This document shows positions 15,478 through 24,749 of a stretch of 64,000 bases of DNA, one piece after another (position 1 is the stretch's first letter; each line of letters opens with the position of its first letter). The DNA is taken from positions 620,001-684,000 of the forward strand of contig NZ_JANHJR010000001.1 of assembly GCF_024495425.1 (NCBI RefSeq), in the 5' to 3' direction. This DNA is from Haloarchaeobius litoreus (GTDB lineage Archaea; Halobacteriota; Halobacteria; Halobacteriales; Natrialbaceae). The notes under the pieces are model-generated. The model was not told the DNA's origin, made no database searches, and saw only the letters and a program-made list of their open reading frames with translations. The translations under genes were made by a program, and so were the position numbers.

Positions 15478-17622
15478 ATGGAGTTCATCGCGTCCGGCGA
15501 GGGGGGCGACCACGCCGGCGTCGACGCGGAGCGGACGGTCTGGCGGGCTGTCACACGGGCGTTCGGCCCCGGCGACCGGGGCGTCGCGTACTGGCGGTAC
15601 CCCATCGTCTCCCCCGACCGGGCGTCGTTCGACCGGGAGGCCGACTTCGTCCTGCTGCACGAGGAGTTCGGGCTGGTCGTCGTCGAGTGCAAGGGCTACC
15701 GGCTGGACCACGTCGCCGCCATCGAGGGCGACCGCTGGCGGCTTCAGGGCACCCGCCAGTCGACGGCGACGCCGTACACGCAGGCCCGTGACCACGGCTT
15801 CCGGCTGTTGAACCACCTCGACGGCGAGCCGGCCCTGAGCGACGAGCGGGGGAACCCGACGGTGCCGGCGAACTTCCTCGTCGCGCTCCCGAACGTCGAG
15901 CGCGACGCGTGGGACGAGCGCTTCGGCTCGCTCCCGTCGGCTCCGCCGGTGCTGACCGCGGACGAGCTGACGCCGGGCGGGCTACGTGACCGACTCGCGG
16001 GGACCGCCGGCGGCCCGCTCGACGCGGCGACGTACGGGGCTGCCCGGGCGGTCCTCAGCGGCGGTCAGCCCATCAGCGGCGACGCACGGCCCGAGGTCGC
16101 GGACGGCCCGTCCCCCGAGGACGCCAGCACGAAGGCCGAGCTGTACGAGCACGTCGCCGGCGGGCTGAAGCGACTCGACGCCAAGCAGGAGGCCATCGGC
16201 CTGCAGATCCCCGACGGGCCACAGCAGATCCGCGGCATCGCGGGCTCGGGCAAGTCGGTCCTGCTCGCCCAGAAGGCCGCCCAGATGCACGCGAGACACC
16301 CCGACTGGCGGGTCGTCGTGACGTTCCAGACCCGCTCGCTCTACCCGACGGTCATCGAGACCATCCGCCGGTACCACGAGCACTACACGGGCGAGGACCC
16401 CGACTGGGACCGGCTGCAGGTGCTGCACGGCTGGGGCGGGCGGACCCGGCGCGGGCTCTACTACGAGGTCGCACAGGCCACCGGCGTCGAGCCGCGAACC
16501 TACGGCGACGCCCGGTCGGCGTTCGACCGGGCGGACGGTGACCTGCTCGCGCAGTGCTGTGACGAGGTGCTCGACGCCGGTCCGGTGCCCGAACGGTACG
16601 ACGCCATCCTCGTCGACGAGGCCCAGGACTTCGAGCCGCCGTTCTTCCGGCTCGCGTACGCGGCCCTCGAACCACCGAAGCGACTCGTCTGGGCGTACGA
16701 CGAGGCTCAGAGCCTCCAGACGCTGTCCGCCCCGCGGCCGACGGATTTGTTCGGTACCGACCCCGACGGCACGCCCCGGGTCGACCTCCAGGGCAGCTAC
16801 GAGGGCGGCGTCCAGAAGAGTCAGGTGATGCGGACGGCGTACCGCACGCCCCGGCCGGTGCTCATGCTCGCCCACGTGTTCGGGATGGGCTTGCTCCGCG
16901 ACGGCGGCGCGGTCCAGGCGCTCACCACCCAGTCCGGCTGGGAGGACATCGGCTACGAGGTGGAGGGCGACTTCCGGCAGTACGGCTCGCCGGTGACGCT
17001 CCGCCGCCCCGCCGAGCACTCCCCGCACCCCCTCGCCGGGGTCGACGCCGCACGACCGTTCGTCGTCACGGAGACGTTCGCCGACCGCGGGGCTGAACTC
17101 GATGCGGTGGCCGACGCTGTCCGGCGCGACGTGACCCGCCACGGGCTCGCTCCCGAGCGGATCGCCGTCGTCGTCCTCGGCCCCGTCCACGACTCGCGGG
17201 ACTGGGGGGAGTCGCTCGCCGACCGCCTCCGCCGCCGGACCGTCGAACCCAACCTCGTCTGGGATGGCGACCCCGACGTGTTCGACCGCGAGGGCGCGGT
17301 CACCATCTCCCGGGTGAACCGGGCGAAGGGGAACCAGGCGGCGCAGGTGTACATCGTCGGCCTCGACACCGTCGCCGACGGGAGCCGGTCGGCCGACCTC
17401 GTCCAGCGCCGGAACGAGGCGTTCGTCGCGCTCACCCGGACGAAGGCGTGGTGTACGCTCACCGGCGTCGACCGCGACGACGCCCCCACCGACCGACTGT
17501 TCTCGGAGTTCGACGAGGCCGTCGCCGGGACCACCGGGCGGCCGCCGGTCGTGACCTTCCCCGCGCCCGAGCCCGCGAACCTCCAGCGGACGATGGTCGA
17601 TGCGACCCTCGATGCGTTCTGA
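15478..17622 (+). CDS. NERD-domain superfamily I helicase
   Basis: A 714-residue protein. The N-terminal ~150 residues form a nuclease-related domain (NERD), with the pattern READFVLLHEEFGLVVVECKGY carrying the Asp, Glu and Lys of a PD-(D/E)XK-like fold. A UvrD-like helicase follows: Walker A GIAGSGKSV (about 252-260), DEAQDF Walker B (about 378-383), a DEAQSL segment, TISRVNRAKGNQA as motif V, and FVALTRTKAW as motif VI. It is probably an ATP-driven DNA- or RNA-processing nuclease-helicase. A longer start at 15334 is rejected because its extra 48 residues are not protein-like and a TATA box fits 15478. Confidence 0.85.
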   Translation: MEFIASGEGGDHAGVDAERTVWRAVTRAFGPGDRGVAYWRYPIVSPDRASFDREADFVLLHEEFGLVVVECKGYRLDHVAAIEGDRWRLQGTRQSTATPYTQARDHGFRLLNHLDGEPALSDERGNPTVPANFLVALPNVERDAWDERFGSLPSAPPVLTADELTPGGLRDRLAGTAGGPLDAATYGAARAVLSGGQPISGDARPEVADGPSPEDASTKAELYEHVAGGLKRLDAKQEAIGLQIPDGPQQIRGIAGSGKSVLLAQKAAQMHARHPDWRVVVTFQTRSLYPTVIETIRRYHEHYTGEDPDWDRLQVLHGWGGRTRRGLYYEVAQATGVEPRTYGDARSAFDRADGDLLAQCCDEVLDAGPVPERYDAILVDEAQDFEPPFFRLAYAALEPPKRLVWAYDEAQSLQTLSAPRPTDLFGTDPDGTPRVDLQGSYEGGVQKSQVMRTAYRTPRPVLMLAHVFGMGLLRDGGAVQALTTQSGWEDIGYEVEGDFRQYGSPVTLRRPAEHSPHPLAGVDAARPFVVTETFADRGAELDAVADAVRRDVTRHGLAPERIAVVVLGPVHDSRDWGESLADRLRRRTVEPNLVWDGDPDVFDREGAVTISRVNRAKGNQAAQVYIVGLDTVADGSRSADLVQRRNEAFVALTRTKAWCTLTGVDRDDAPTDRLFSEFDEAVAGTTGRPPVVTFPAPEPANLQRTMVDATLDAF

Positions 17623-18032
17623 GACCGGGGGGCTGGCGTCTCCCCGGTATCCAACCGAACCCCTCGCAACCGAGAGATGCGAGAGGCTGGGAGGTGTGGT
17701 CGTGGGCGGGACTGGAAGGGGCTGCTCGCTCGACGAACCCTGGCGAAGCACGGACCGTGGTTCGAGAGAGCGAAGCTCTCCCGTCACTGCTGGACCACGT
17801 CCGGCACGCAGTCAGGACGCGCCGCGTTCTGACGGCATCACGAACGAGCGCGGAGCGCTCTTTCAAAGGACAGCGAAGCGAGGACCGGTCACGAGACGCG
17901 GGAGTCGGGCGAGCAGGGGCTTTCCGGGTATCGTCGAACCGACGCGCTCCCGTCGCTCGGCGACGGTTCAGATACCGGAATAGCGAGTGACCGATGCGAA
18001 CAACTAACAATCGCGGGTCCGTTTCCGCGTCC
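17623..18032. repeat. Hairpin-rich non-coding interval
   Basis: No convincing gene. It contains near-identical short stem-loops: GAGAGC-GAA-GCTCTC at 17766-17780 and GAGCGC-GGA-GCGCTC at 17846-17860. These are embedded in sequence with repeated 'gcgaagcg/gcggagcg' words and unlike the codon-structured DNA around it. Such blocks recur between genes in haloarchaeal genomes. A weak TATA-like CAACTAACAA near 18000-18009 may serve the dehydrogenase downstream. Confidence 0.55.
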
Positions 18033-18809
18033 ATGGACCTCGGACTCGACGACAGGACAGCACTGGTGACGGGTGGTGCGGGCCGTCTCGGCAGCGAGGA
18101 CGCACGACACCTCGCCGAGGAGGGCGCGGAGGTCGTCGTGCTCGATGTGGACACCGACGGCGCGGAGCGCCTCGTGAGCGAGATCGAAGACGGGGGCGGC
18201 GACGCGATGGCCGTCACCTGCGACCTGACCGACCGGGAGGATGTCCGCGAGAGCGTCGAAGCGATCCGCGAGGCGACCGGCGGGGTGGACATCCTCGTCA
18301 ACAACGCGGGGTTCGTCGACGCCGTCTCGCGTGTCGGCGACTTCGAGGACGACCTCTGGGACCGGGACGTGGAGCTGAACCTGACCGGCGCGTACAACAT
18401 CACCAAGGAGGTCTTCCCGGCGATGCGAGAGCGTGGCTGGGGCCGGGTGATCACGATGGCGTCCATCGCGGGCACACACGGGAGCTTCGGGCAGCTGTCG
18501 TACTCGACGACGAAGTCCGGGCTGGTGGGCTTCGGGAAGACGCTCGCGCTGGAGGGCGCGACGGACGGGGTGACGTCGAACGTGCTCGCGCCGAGCATCG
18601 TCGTGAAGGAGCTGGCGGAGATGGACCCGGAGACGCTGGAGCAGTTCCAGCCGTCGTTCGAGCGGGTTCGGCAGGCGACGCCGATGAAGGAGCTGGGCCG
18701 GGAGGACGACGTGGCTCCGATGGTCTGCTACCTCGCCAGCGAGCAAGCCCGCTACGTGACCGGACAGGTCATCGGCATCACGGGCGGCGCGGACCTGCTG
18801 TCGACGTAG
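18033..18809 (+). CDS. Short-chain dehydrogenase/reductase (FabG-like)
   Basis: A 258-residue SDR with a Rossmann fold. The cofactor loop is TGGAGRLGSEDARHL (about residues 13-27), an acidic residue ends the second strand (VVLDVD, favouring NAD), and there is the NNAG motif. The catalytic Ser...Tyr-x3-Lys set sits in MASIAGTHGSFGQLSYSTTKSG, with Tyr near 156. Substrate unknown: 3-oxoacyl, sugar or alcohol. The ATG at MDLGLDD is chosen over one 13 codons earlier because the fold begins immediately after it. Confidence 0.87.
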   Translation: MDLGLDDRTALVTGGAGRLGSEDARHLAEEGAEVVVLDVDTDGAERLVSEIEDGGGDAMAVTCDLTDREDVRESVEAIREATGGVDILVNNAGFVDAVSRVGDFEDDLWDRDVELNLTGAYNITKEVFPAMRERGWGRVITMASIAGTHGSFGQLSYSTTKSGLVGFGKTLALEGATDGVTSNVLAPSIVVKELAEMDPETLEQFQPSFERVRQATPMKELGREDDVAPMVCYLASEQARYVTGQVIGITGGADLLST

Positions 18810-18838
18810 AACCGACCCCGGTGGCTCCCAGACCGTTC

Positions 18839-19891
18839 TCAGAACTCCTCGCGTTCGAGCTGCTGGAGGCGTGCGATGCGCTGCTCGGTCCCGGGGTGCG
18901 AGCGCGTCTCCACGGTGAACTGCCCCTCGTCCGCGGGCTCGTCGTCGGTCGAGAAGCCGTGCGGGAGGAAACAGAGGCCGGCGACGCCCGCGTACCGGCT
19001 TCGCTTGTCGGCGGTCGGGGTCTCGACCGACCGGTCGAGCGTCCGGAGCGCTGTCGCCATCGCGGCGGGCTGGCCCGCCAGCATCGCGCCGGAACGGTCG
19101 GCGACGTACTCGCGGTACGTCGAGAGGTGCTGACTCAGACCGAGGACGACGGCACCCGCGATGCCGAGGAAGATGCCGCCGAGGACGACCGTGACCAGCA
19201 GCGCGAACACGAACGAGACCGTGTAGCCGAGCGTGAACGGGGTGGCGGCGAGGAACGGGGCACAGAGGAAGTACGCGAGACCGACCAGCCCGACCCAGAC
19301 CGCCGTGCTCGTCGTGCGGGAGCCGAAGGGGCTGAAGTCGTCGCTGATGAGCGCGGGGACGAACGACGCGAGCGTCAGCACGAACGCGTCGCGGTTCCGG
19401 AGATGCGTGAGTTCGTGGGCGAGCACGGCGTCGAGTTCGTCCTCGACGAGGGCGTCGAGCAGGCCGGTGCTGACCACGACCGTGTCGTCGGTGACGCCGC
19501 CGACGGCGAAGCTGTTGGGGACGTCCGTCTGCGCGACCGCGAGCGAGGGGGTCGCCATGCCCGCGCCGACGGCGAGCCGCTGGAGGCGTCCCTGCACGTC
19601 GGGGTACTCGTCGCCGGACTCCAGGGGGGCGTCGACCTCGTCGAGCAGCCCGCGCCGGCTGTAGCGGAGCTGGGCCCAGCCGAACGCGAGCGAGACGGGC
19701 AGGACGACGACGGCACCCCACACGAGTGGCGAGGTCCCCGAGAGCCCGACCGCGTCGGCGACCGCGACCCGGAGCGGCGCGAGCCACGGCGCGACCAGGT
19801 AGGCGGCGGCCGCGACGAGGACGACGTCGACGACGAGTATCGTCAGGAGGGCGAGGAGGATGCGCCACGTGAGGTCGGGGTCACGTTCCAT
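18839..19891 (-). CDS. M48-family zinc metalloprotease (HtpX-like)
   Basis: A 350-residue membrane protease. Two N-terminal transmembrane helices (about 10-37 and 53-75) precede a domain with the zinc motif HELTH (159-163), a second membrane hairpin, and REYVADRSGAML, which supplies the downstream Glu ligand. HtpX-type enzymes degrade misfolded membrane proteins. A minus-strand AT-rich box at about 19916-19926 suggests a leaderless transcript. It is divergent from the DUF4129/DUF58 gene set. Confidence 0.9.
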   Translation of the reverse strand: MERDPDLTWRILLALLTILVVDVVLVAAAAYLVAPWLAPLRVAVADAVGLSGTSPLVWGAVVVLPVSLAFGWAQLRYSRRGLLDEVDAPLESGDEYPDVQGRLQRLAVGAGMATPSLAVAQTDVPNSFAVGGVTDDTVVVSTGLLDALVEDELDAVLAHELTHLRNRDAFVLTLASFVPALISDDFSPFGSRTTSTAVWVGLVGLAYFLCAPFLAATPFTLGYTVSFVFALLVTVVLGGIFLGIAGAVVLGLSQHLSTYREYVADRSGAMLAGQPAAMATALRTLDRSVETPTADKRSRYAGVAGLCFLPHGFSTDDEPADEGQFTVETRSHPGTEQRIARLQQLEREEF

Positions 19892-19994
19892 CAGTGCCAG
19901 TTCGTCCCCGAAGAAACAAAAATATTTGTGGATTGATGTGACCGCGGCCTGGAGGGGGCTTATTTCACACGAACGGTGGACGATTGAATAGCAA

Positions 19995-20004
19995 TATATT
20001 TAAA
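19995..20004 (+). promoter_or_regulatory. TATA box of the DUF4129/DUF58 gene set
   Basis: TATATTTAAA centred about 25 bases before the GTG start at 20022 is a textbook haloarchaeal TATA element. It supports a leaderless or nearly leaderless transcript for the four-gene operon. Confidence 0.65.
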
Positions 20005-20021
20005 CGCTTAGACATTTCTTC

Positions 20022-21152
20022 GTGCGTGTGGGATACGACCTGAGTCGCGCGGTCCTCGTCGTGGTCGCCGTCCTGACGGTCCTCCTCGCGGCCTCGCTCT
20101 TCCCCGCCTCGGGGTACGGCACGTACCCCGGCACGGTCGGGGACGGCGTCGCGGGACCGTCGGGCCCCGACGCACCGGCCGGCGTCGATGGCCCGGCCGG
20201 CACCGCCGGGGCGACGGACACCACCGCGAGGACTTCGCAGGAACCGACGGCGACCGAGACGACGGTCGGCACCGAGGGGCCCGGAGCGACGGTGGCCCCG
20301 ACGACGCGGGAGCCGACCGCGACCACCGAGCAGCAGGACGACGACACCGGTGGGTCCACCGGCCCTGAGCGCGAGGACGGCTTCCCGGTCCTCGCCTTCC
20401 TCCTGCAGCTGTCCGTGCTGTTCCTCGGTGGCGTCGTGTTCGTGGCGGTTCTCGCGGTCATCGGCGACGTCGAACGCCAGCAGACGGGCGACTTCGACGG
20501 CTACGTCGTCGACCTCCCGATGCTGCCGACGTTCCGCGTGCGGGCCTCCTTCCTCGCGATTCCGCAGGGGACGATGTCCGTGCTCGTCGGCCTGACTGCC
20601 TCGGCACCACAGGTGCTCGACGGCCTCGGGCGCACGGTCGGCGGCGTCTTCGCCGGCCTGAACGAACTCGTATCCGGCGTCGGGACGGCGTTCGTCGCCA
20701 TCCCGACGGCCCTCGGCAAGGGTCTCGTCGCGATTCCCCGTGGCTTCGGGAGCGGGCTCGGCTCGCTCTCGCTCGGCCTCTCCTCTCTGACCGCCGGCAT
20801 CTCCGCCCGTGACTGGCTCTCGCGCGGTGGCGACAAGCCGGACGACCCTCGCGACGGTGTACGCGCTGGCGACGTCGACGCCGAGGAGGAGGTCGACCAG
20901 GGCCCGGTGAGCATCGACGAGGCCTGGGAGACGATGGTCGACTACGTGCCGCTCCGCCGTCCCGAATCGAAGACGCCTGCCGAGGTGGCCCGCGCGGCCG
21001 TCGACGGCGGCCTCCCCCGGTCGGCCGTCGAACGGCTGACGGCCGTGTTCCGCGACGTCCGCTACGGGCGGTACCCGCGGAGCGACGAACGCAAACGCAC
21101 GGCACGCGAGGCGCTCGCCGAGATACGAGAGCGCCTGGAGGGTGACGGATGA
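20022..21152 (+). CDS. DUF4129 domain membrane protein
   Basis: A 376-residue protein beginning with GTG. An N-terminal hydrophobic segment (about 9-28) is followed by a Thr/Pro/Gly-rich extracytoplasmic stretch (about 30-115), then a second helix (about 122-145). The rest is cytosolic and ends in a DUF4129-type helical domain (about 297-376, SIDEAWETMVDYVPL through the Arg-rich end). This domain commonly accompanies transglutaminase-like proteins in MoxR/DUF58 clusters. A second GTG two codons downstream is an alternative start. It overlaps the next gene by four bases. Confidence 0.8.
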   Translation: MRVGYDLSRAVLVVVAVLTVLLAASLFPASGYGTYPGTVGDGVAGPSGPDAPAGVDGPAGTAGATDTTARTSQEPTATETTVGTEGPGATVAPTTREPTATTEQQDDDTGGSTGPEREDGFPVLAFLLQLSVLFLGGVVFVAVLAVIGDVERQQTGDFDGYVVDLPMLPTFRVRASFLAIPQGTMSVLVGLTASAPQVLDGLGRTVGGVFAGLNELVSGVGTAFVAIPTALGKGLVAIPRGFGSGLGSLSLGLSSLTAGISARDWLSRGGDKPDDPRDGVRAGDVDAEEEVDQGPVSIDEAWETMVDYVPLRRPESKTPAEVARAAVDGGLPRSAVERLTAVFRDVRYGRYPRSDERKRTAREALAEIRERLEGDG

Positions 21153-21802
21153 GTCCCCGCATCCTGAACCGACTCGGTATCTCCGTCCGCGGACTCCTGA
21201 CCGTCGTCGGGAGCGCGTCGCTCGTCGGCGCGCTGGCGCTCGCGTTCCTCCCGATGCCGCTCACCGCGCTGCGCGGTCCGGTGGTGACGTTCGCCAACGG
21301 GACCACCATCGCGCTGCTCGGCATCACCGCGGCCGTCCTCGGCGTCGTCCGCATCGTCCGGGGGCGAGATGGCTCCACGACGGAGCCCACGTCGTTCGGC
21401 GTGCTCGAGGCGGCGAACTACGACTCGGTCGGCTCGACCGGACACGACCTCGACGACACCATCGAGAGCGTCGACGGCACGCTCCGTGACCCCGGCCCAT
21501 CGGCGTGGTGGGAGGCTCGCGACCGCGACCGAGTCGAGGACGAGATCCGGGCGGTCGCTATCGACGTGCTCGCCCGGCGCGAGCGCTGCAGCCACGACGA
21601 GGCCACGGCGATGGTCGAGGCGGGCACCTGGACGACCGACCCCCGCGCCAGTAGCTTCCTCGGTGGCACCGACGCACCCGAACCACCACTCAAGATGCAG
21701 TTCTACGACTGGCTGTCCGGCGAGGCGTACGACCGCCACGTCGAACACACGGTCGACGAGATCGCTGCGCGAGCCGGCCTCACGGAGGTCGAGACCGAAT
21801 GA
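21149..21802 (+). CDS. Haloarchaeal membrane protein of the DUF58 cluster
   Basis: A 217-residue protein with two transmembrane helices (about 14-36 and 50-72) and an acidic cytosolic domain of about 140 residues containing VLARRERCSHDEATAMVEAGTWTT. I recognise it only as a regular partner of DUF58 genes in haloarchaea. It is joined to both neighbours by ATGA overlaps, so it is expected to act in the same membrane complex. Confidence 0.75.
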   Translation: MSPRILNRLGISVRGLLTVVGSASLVGALALAFLPMPLTALRGPVVTFANGTTIALLGITAAVLGVVRIVRGRDGSTTEPTSFGVLEAANYDSVGSTGHDLDDTIESVDGTLRDPGPSAWWEARDRDRVEDEIRAVAIDVLARRERCSHDEATAMVEAGTWTTDPRASSFLGGTDAPEPPLKMQFYDWLSGEAYDRHVEHTVDEIAARAGLTEVETE

Positions 21803-23145
21803 CCCGACGAGACACCGGCCGCTGGAACGTCGGCTTCACCGTCGCCCTCGTCACGGGGACGCTGGGGCTGCTCGTCCAGAACACGGTCGTGTTCAGCGCG
21901 GCCGCCATCGGCCTCTGCTACGCGGTGTACGGCTACGCGAGCCGGCCGCCGACCCTCGACCTGGACGTCGAGCGCACGGTCGCCGACACGTCCCCGATGC
22001 CCGGCGACGAGGTCGAGGTGACGGTCACCGTCCGGAACGCCGCGGACGAACCGCTCGCCGACCTGCGGATACTCGACGGCGTCCCCGAGACGCTGGGCGT
22101 CGTCGAGGGCTCGCCGCGACACATGACCGGACTCCAGCCCGACGAGACCGAGACGTTCACGTACACGGTGAAGGTGCGCCGTGGCGTCCACGAGTTCGGC
22201 GACCCGACCGCCATCGCACGCAACGTCAGTGGGAGTGTCGAGGTCACGGAGACCGTCCCCCTGCAGAGCCGCCTCTCGTGTCACGCGCCGGTGGAGGACA
22301 TGCACCTCGCCGACCAGACCATCCCGTACCCCGGTCGCGTCGAGACCGACTCGACGGGCTCGGGCATCGAGTTCCACTCCATCCGCCAGTACCACCACTC
22401 GGACCCGATGAACCGCATCGACTGGCGCGAGTTCGCCCGCAGCGGCGAGCTCCGAACCGTCGAGTTCCGCACCGACCAGGCGGCGACCATCGTCGTCGTG
22501 GTCGACACGCGCCGCGAGGCACGGGTCTCCCGCCGGCCCGAGGAGCCCGACGGCGTCGAGCTCGGCACGTACGCGGCCGGACGCATCGCCGGGCACCTGC
22601 TCGACGCCGGCAACCGCGTCGGCCTCGCACAGTACGGCAGTTCGCTCGGCTACCTGCGCCCCGGTACCGGCGAGGCGCAGGCGGCGCGCATCCGGACCAA
22701 TCTCGACATCCAGTCGGTGACGTCTATCCCCGTCCGCGGGACCGGAAGCGCGACGGACCCCGGTTCGGACGACTCCGACGACGGCGACTCCGCGCCGTCT
22801 CCGGGTGAGACGGACATCGGTGGGCGGGCCGCCACCGACGGCGGCTGGCGCGTCGACTGGCTCCGCCGTCGCGTCCCGAACGGCGCACAGGTCGTGTTCG
22901 TCTCGCCGCTGCTCGACGATGCACCGCTCGACCTGCTGAAGCGACTCCGGGCGTCGGGCCACGCCCTCCGGGTCGTCTCGCCGGACGTGACCTCGACGGA
23001 GACGCCGGGGAGCGTCGTCGAGTCCATCAAGCGCCAGCAGCGTCTCTCCGCGCTCCGCAACCGGACGACCGACGTCATCGAGTGGTCGCCGGACGAGCCG
23101 CTGTACGCGGCCATCGAGCGGGCCACCCGGAGGTGGCAGCGATGA
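21799..23145 (+). CDS. DUF58 domain-containing protein
   Basis: A 448-residue protein. Two helices (about 12-48) anchor it. An Ig-like beta domain follows (VEVTVTVRNAADEPLADLRILDGVP), then the DUF58 core (about 195-245) with GIEFHSIRQYHHSDPMNRIDW, the family hallmark, leading into a von Willebrand A-like fold (AATIVVVVDTRREA). DUF58 proteins work with MoxR AAA ATPases in envelope or metal-related assembly. No MoxR gene is seen next to it here. Confidence 0.87.
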   Translation: MTRRDTGRWNVGFTVALVTGTLGLLVQNTVVFSAAAIGLCYAVYGYASRPPTLDLDVERTVADTSPMPGDEVEVTVTVRNAADEPLADLRILDGVPETLGVVEGSPRHMTGLQPDETETFTYTVKVRRGVHEFGDPTAIARNVSGSVEVTETVPLQSRLSCHAPVEDMHLADQTIPYPGRVETDSTGSGIEFHSIRQYHHSDPMNRIDWREFARSGELRTVEFRTDQAATIVVVVDTRREARVSRRPEEPDGVELGTYAAGRIAGHLLDAGNRVGLAQYGSSLGYLRPGTGEAQAARIRTNLDIQSVTSIPVRGTGSATDPGSDDSDDGDSAPSPGETDIGGRAATDGGWRVDWLRRRVPNGAQVVFVSPLLDDAPLDLLKRLRASGHALRVVSPDVTSTETPGSVVESIKRQQRLSALRNRTTDVIEWSPDEPLYAAIERATRRWQR

Positions 23146-24749
23146 CGCCGTACGAGTTCGACGACGACCCGGCGCTGTTCAGCAGCCGGCTCGCGCTCGC
23201 CGTCGCCGTCGTGGCCGCGCTCCTGCTCGGACTGGGCACCGGTCCGGGCCTGCTCGGGCAGGGCCCCGAGTTGCTGCTCGGGCTCGTCGGTGCCGGGGCG
23301 CTGGTGCACGGCGCACGCCACGTCACCGAGGACGAGAGCCGCCAGCGTGCGGTCGGGAGCATCTGGTTCGTCTTCGGCATCTTCGGCGTCGTGGCTGCCA
23401 TCGGTGCCTACAAGCCGTCGCTCGCGGCGGCCGCCGTCACGACGTTCGGAACGCTCTCCGTGCTGCTGTTCGGCCTCTCGGCCACCGTCGGCATCGACGA
23501 GGGGCTGGTCCGGTCGCTCGGCGGCGCGCTCTCGCGGTCGCTCGTGGTCGTCGTGGCCGGCGTGGTCGTGCTGGCCGCGGTGCACGCCACGCTGTTCCGG
23601 TCGGTTGCGGTCCTGACGGTCACGGGCTACGGGGTCCTCGTCGGTGTCACTCCACTGGTCAGCTTCCTCATGCTCCAGATCGAGGTGCTCGTCCTCGCCG
23701 TCCTCGTCGAGCGCGCGCTGGCGGTCGTCGACGGCTGGCTCCCACGCCGTCGGTTCGACCGCCGCGAGACCGCCCTCCGTCAGCTCGGGGTGCGCGTCGG
23801 CGACGTGCCGAAGGGCGTGTACGTCCTGCTCGGACTCCAGTTCGTGCTGGCGTTCACCGGTGCGGGCCGGTCCCTGTTCGCTCGACTGCTGGTCCAGACC
23901 GGTCCCTTCGGGACGGTCGTGGGCCGGTTCCTGCAGTCGTGGGTGCCACACGCGCTGCTCGGTGCCGGCATCCTGTTGTTCGGCAGCGTCCTCGTCGCCC
24001 GGCTCTGCCAGCGGGTGGTCGTCCGCTGGATCGGCCGGGAGCCACCGAAGACGCTGGGGTACGCCGCTGGTGGTGCCGCGGTGTCCGTGCTCGTCGCCGT
24101 CCTGACGGCACTCCCGCCGGTCCGCTGGCTGGTGGACTGGGCCGTCACGGACGGCTCGGCGCTCGACCTCTCTTTCGGCACCTACGGCATGGGGACGACG
24201 TTCCTCGGCCTCGTCGTCGTCGCCCTGTGTGCCGTCCTCGTCTCGCTTCCGGTGTTCATGTTCCTGGTGTGGGACGAGACGACCTCGGCGTCCGACGACG
24301 GCTCGACGGCGGGGGCGGGGCTGTTGCTGCTCGCCAGCATCGCCGCCGGCTTCGGGGACGCCCCGGCCCCCGTCGTGTTCATCGGCGTGGCGGCCGCGCT
24401 GGCGACGTGGGACCTCTCGGTGAACGCGTCGCTGGTCGGCGAGGAGGTCGGCCGCGCCGCCGAGTCCCGCCGCGGCGAGGTCATCCACGCGGCCGGCGTG
24501 CTTGCCGTCGGAGCGGTCGCCGTCCTCGTGACGCTTCTGGGCGTCGAGTTCATCGGGGCCGCCGCACTCGTCGTCGACGTCCCCCGCTGGCGAGCGGTCG
24601 GCGCGCTGGCGCTGCTGCTGCTCGCGCTCGTCTGCTTCGCCGCGCTCGCGTCGGGCGACGGCGAGCTCGGGGACGACGATAACGACAGCGGCGGGGACGA
24701 CGAGTACCAGGGCAGCGGCCCGTGGTACACCCAGTTCGACGACCTCTGA
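23142..24749 (+). CDS. Multi-pass membrane protein of the DUF58 cluster
   Basis: A 535-residue hydrophobic protein with roughly a dozen predicted transmembrane helices and a short acidic C-terminal tail (GDDDNDSGGDDEYQGSG). No enzymatic motif is visible. It is last in the operon and overlaps the DUF58 gene by four bases. Its stop abuts the stop of the convergent aldehyde dehydrogenase with no spacing. It is probably the membrane platform of the complex. Confidence 0.75.
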   Translation: MTPYEFDDDPALFSSRLALAVAVVAALLLGLGTGPGLLGQGPELLLGLVGAGALVHGARHVTEDESRQRAVGSIWFVFGIFGVVAAIGAYKPSLAAAAVTTFGTLSVLLFGLSATVGIDEGLVRSLGGALSRSLVVVVAGVVVLAAVHATLFRSVAVLTVTGYGVLVGVTPLVSFLMLQIEVLVLAVLVERALAVVDGWLPRRRFDRRETALRQLGVRVGDVPKGVYVLLGLQFVLAFTGAGRSLFARLLVQTGPFGTVVGRFLQSWVPHALLGAGILLFGSVLVARLCQRVVVRWIGREPPKTLGYAAGGAAVSVLVAVLTALPPVRWLVDWAVTDGSALDLSFGTYGMGTTFLGLVVVALCAVLVSLPVFMFLVWDETTSASDDGSTAGAGLLLLASIAAGFGDAPAPVVFIGVAAALATWDLSVNASLVGEEVGRAAESRRGEVIHAAGVLAVGAVAVLVTLLGVEFIGAAALVVDVPRWRAVGALALLLLALVCFAALASGDGELGDDDNDSGGDDEYQGSGPWYTQFDDL

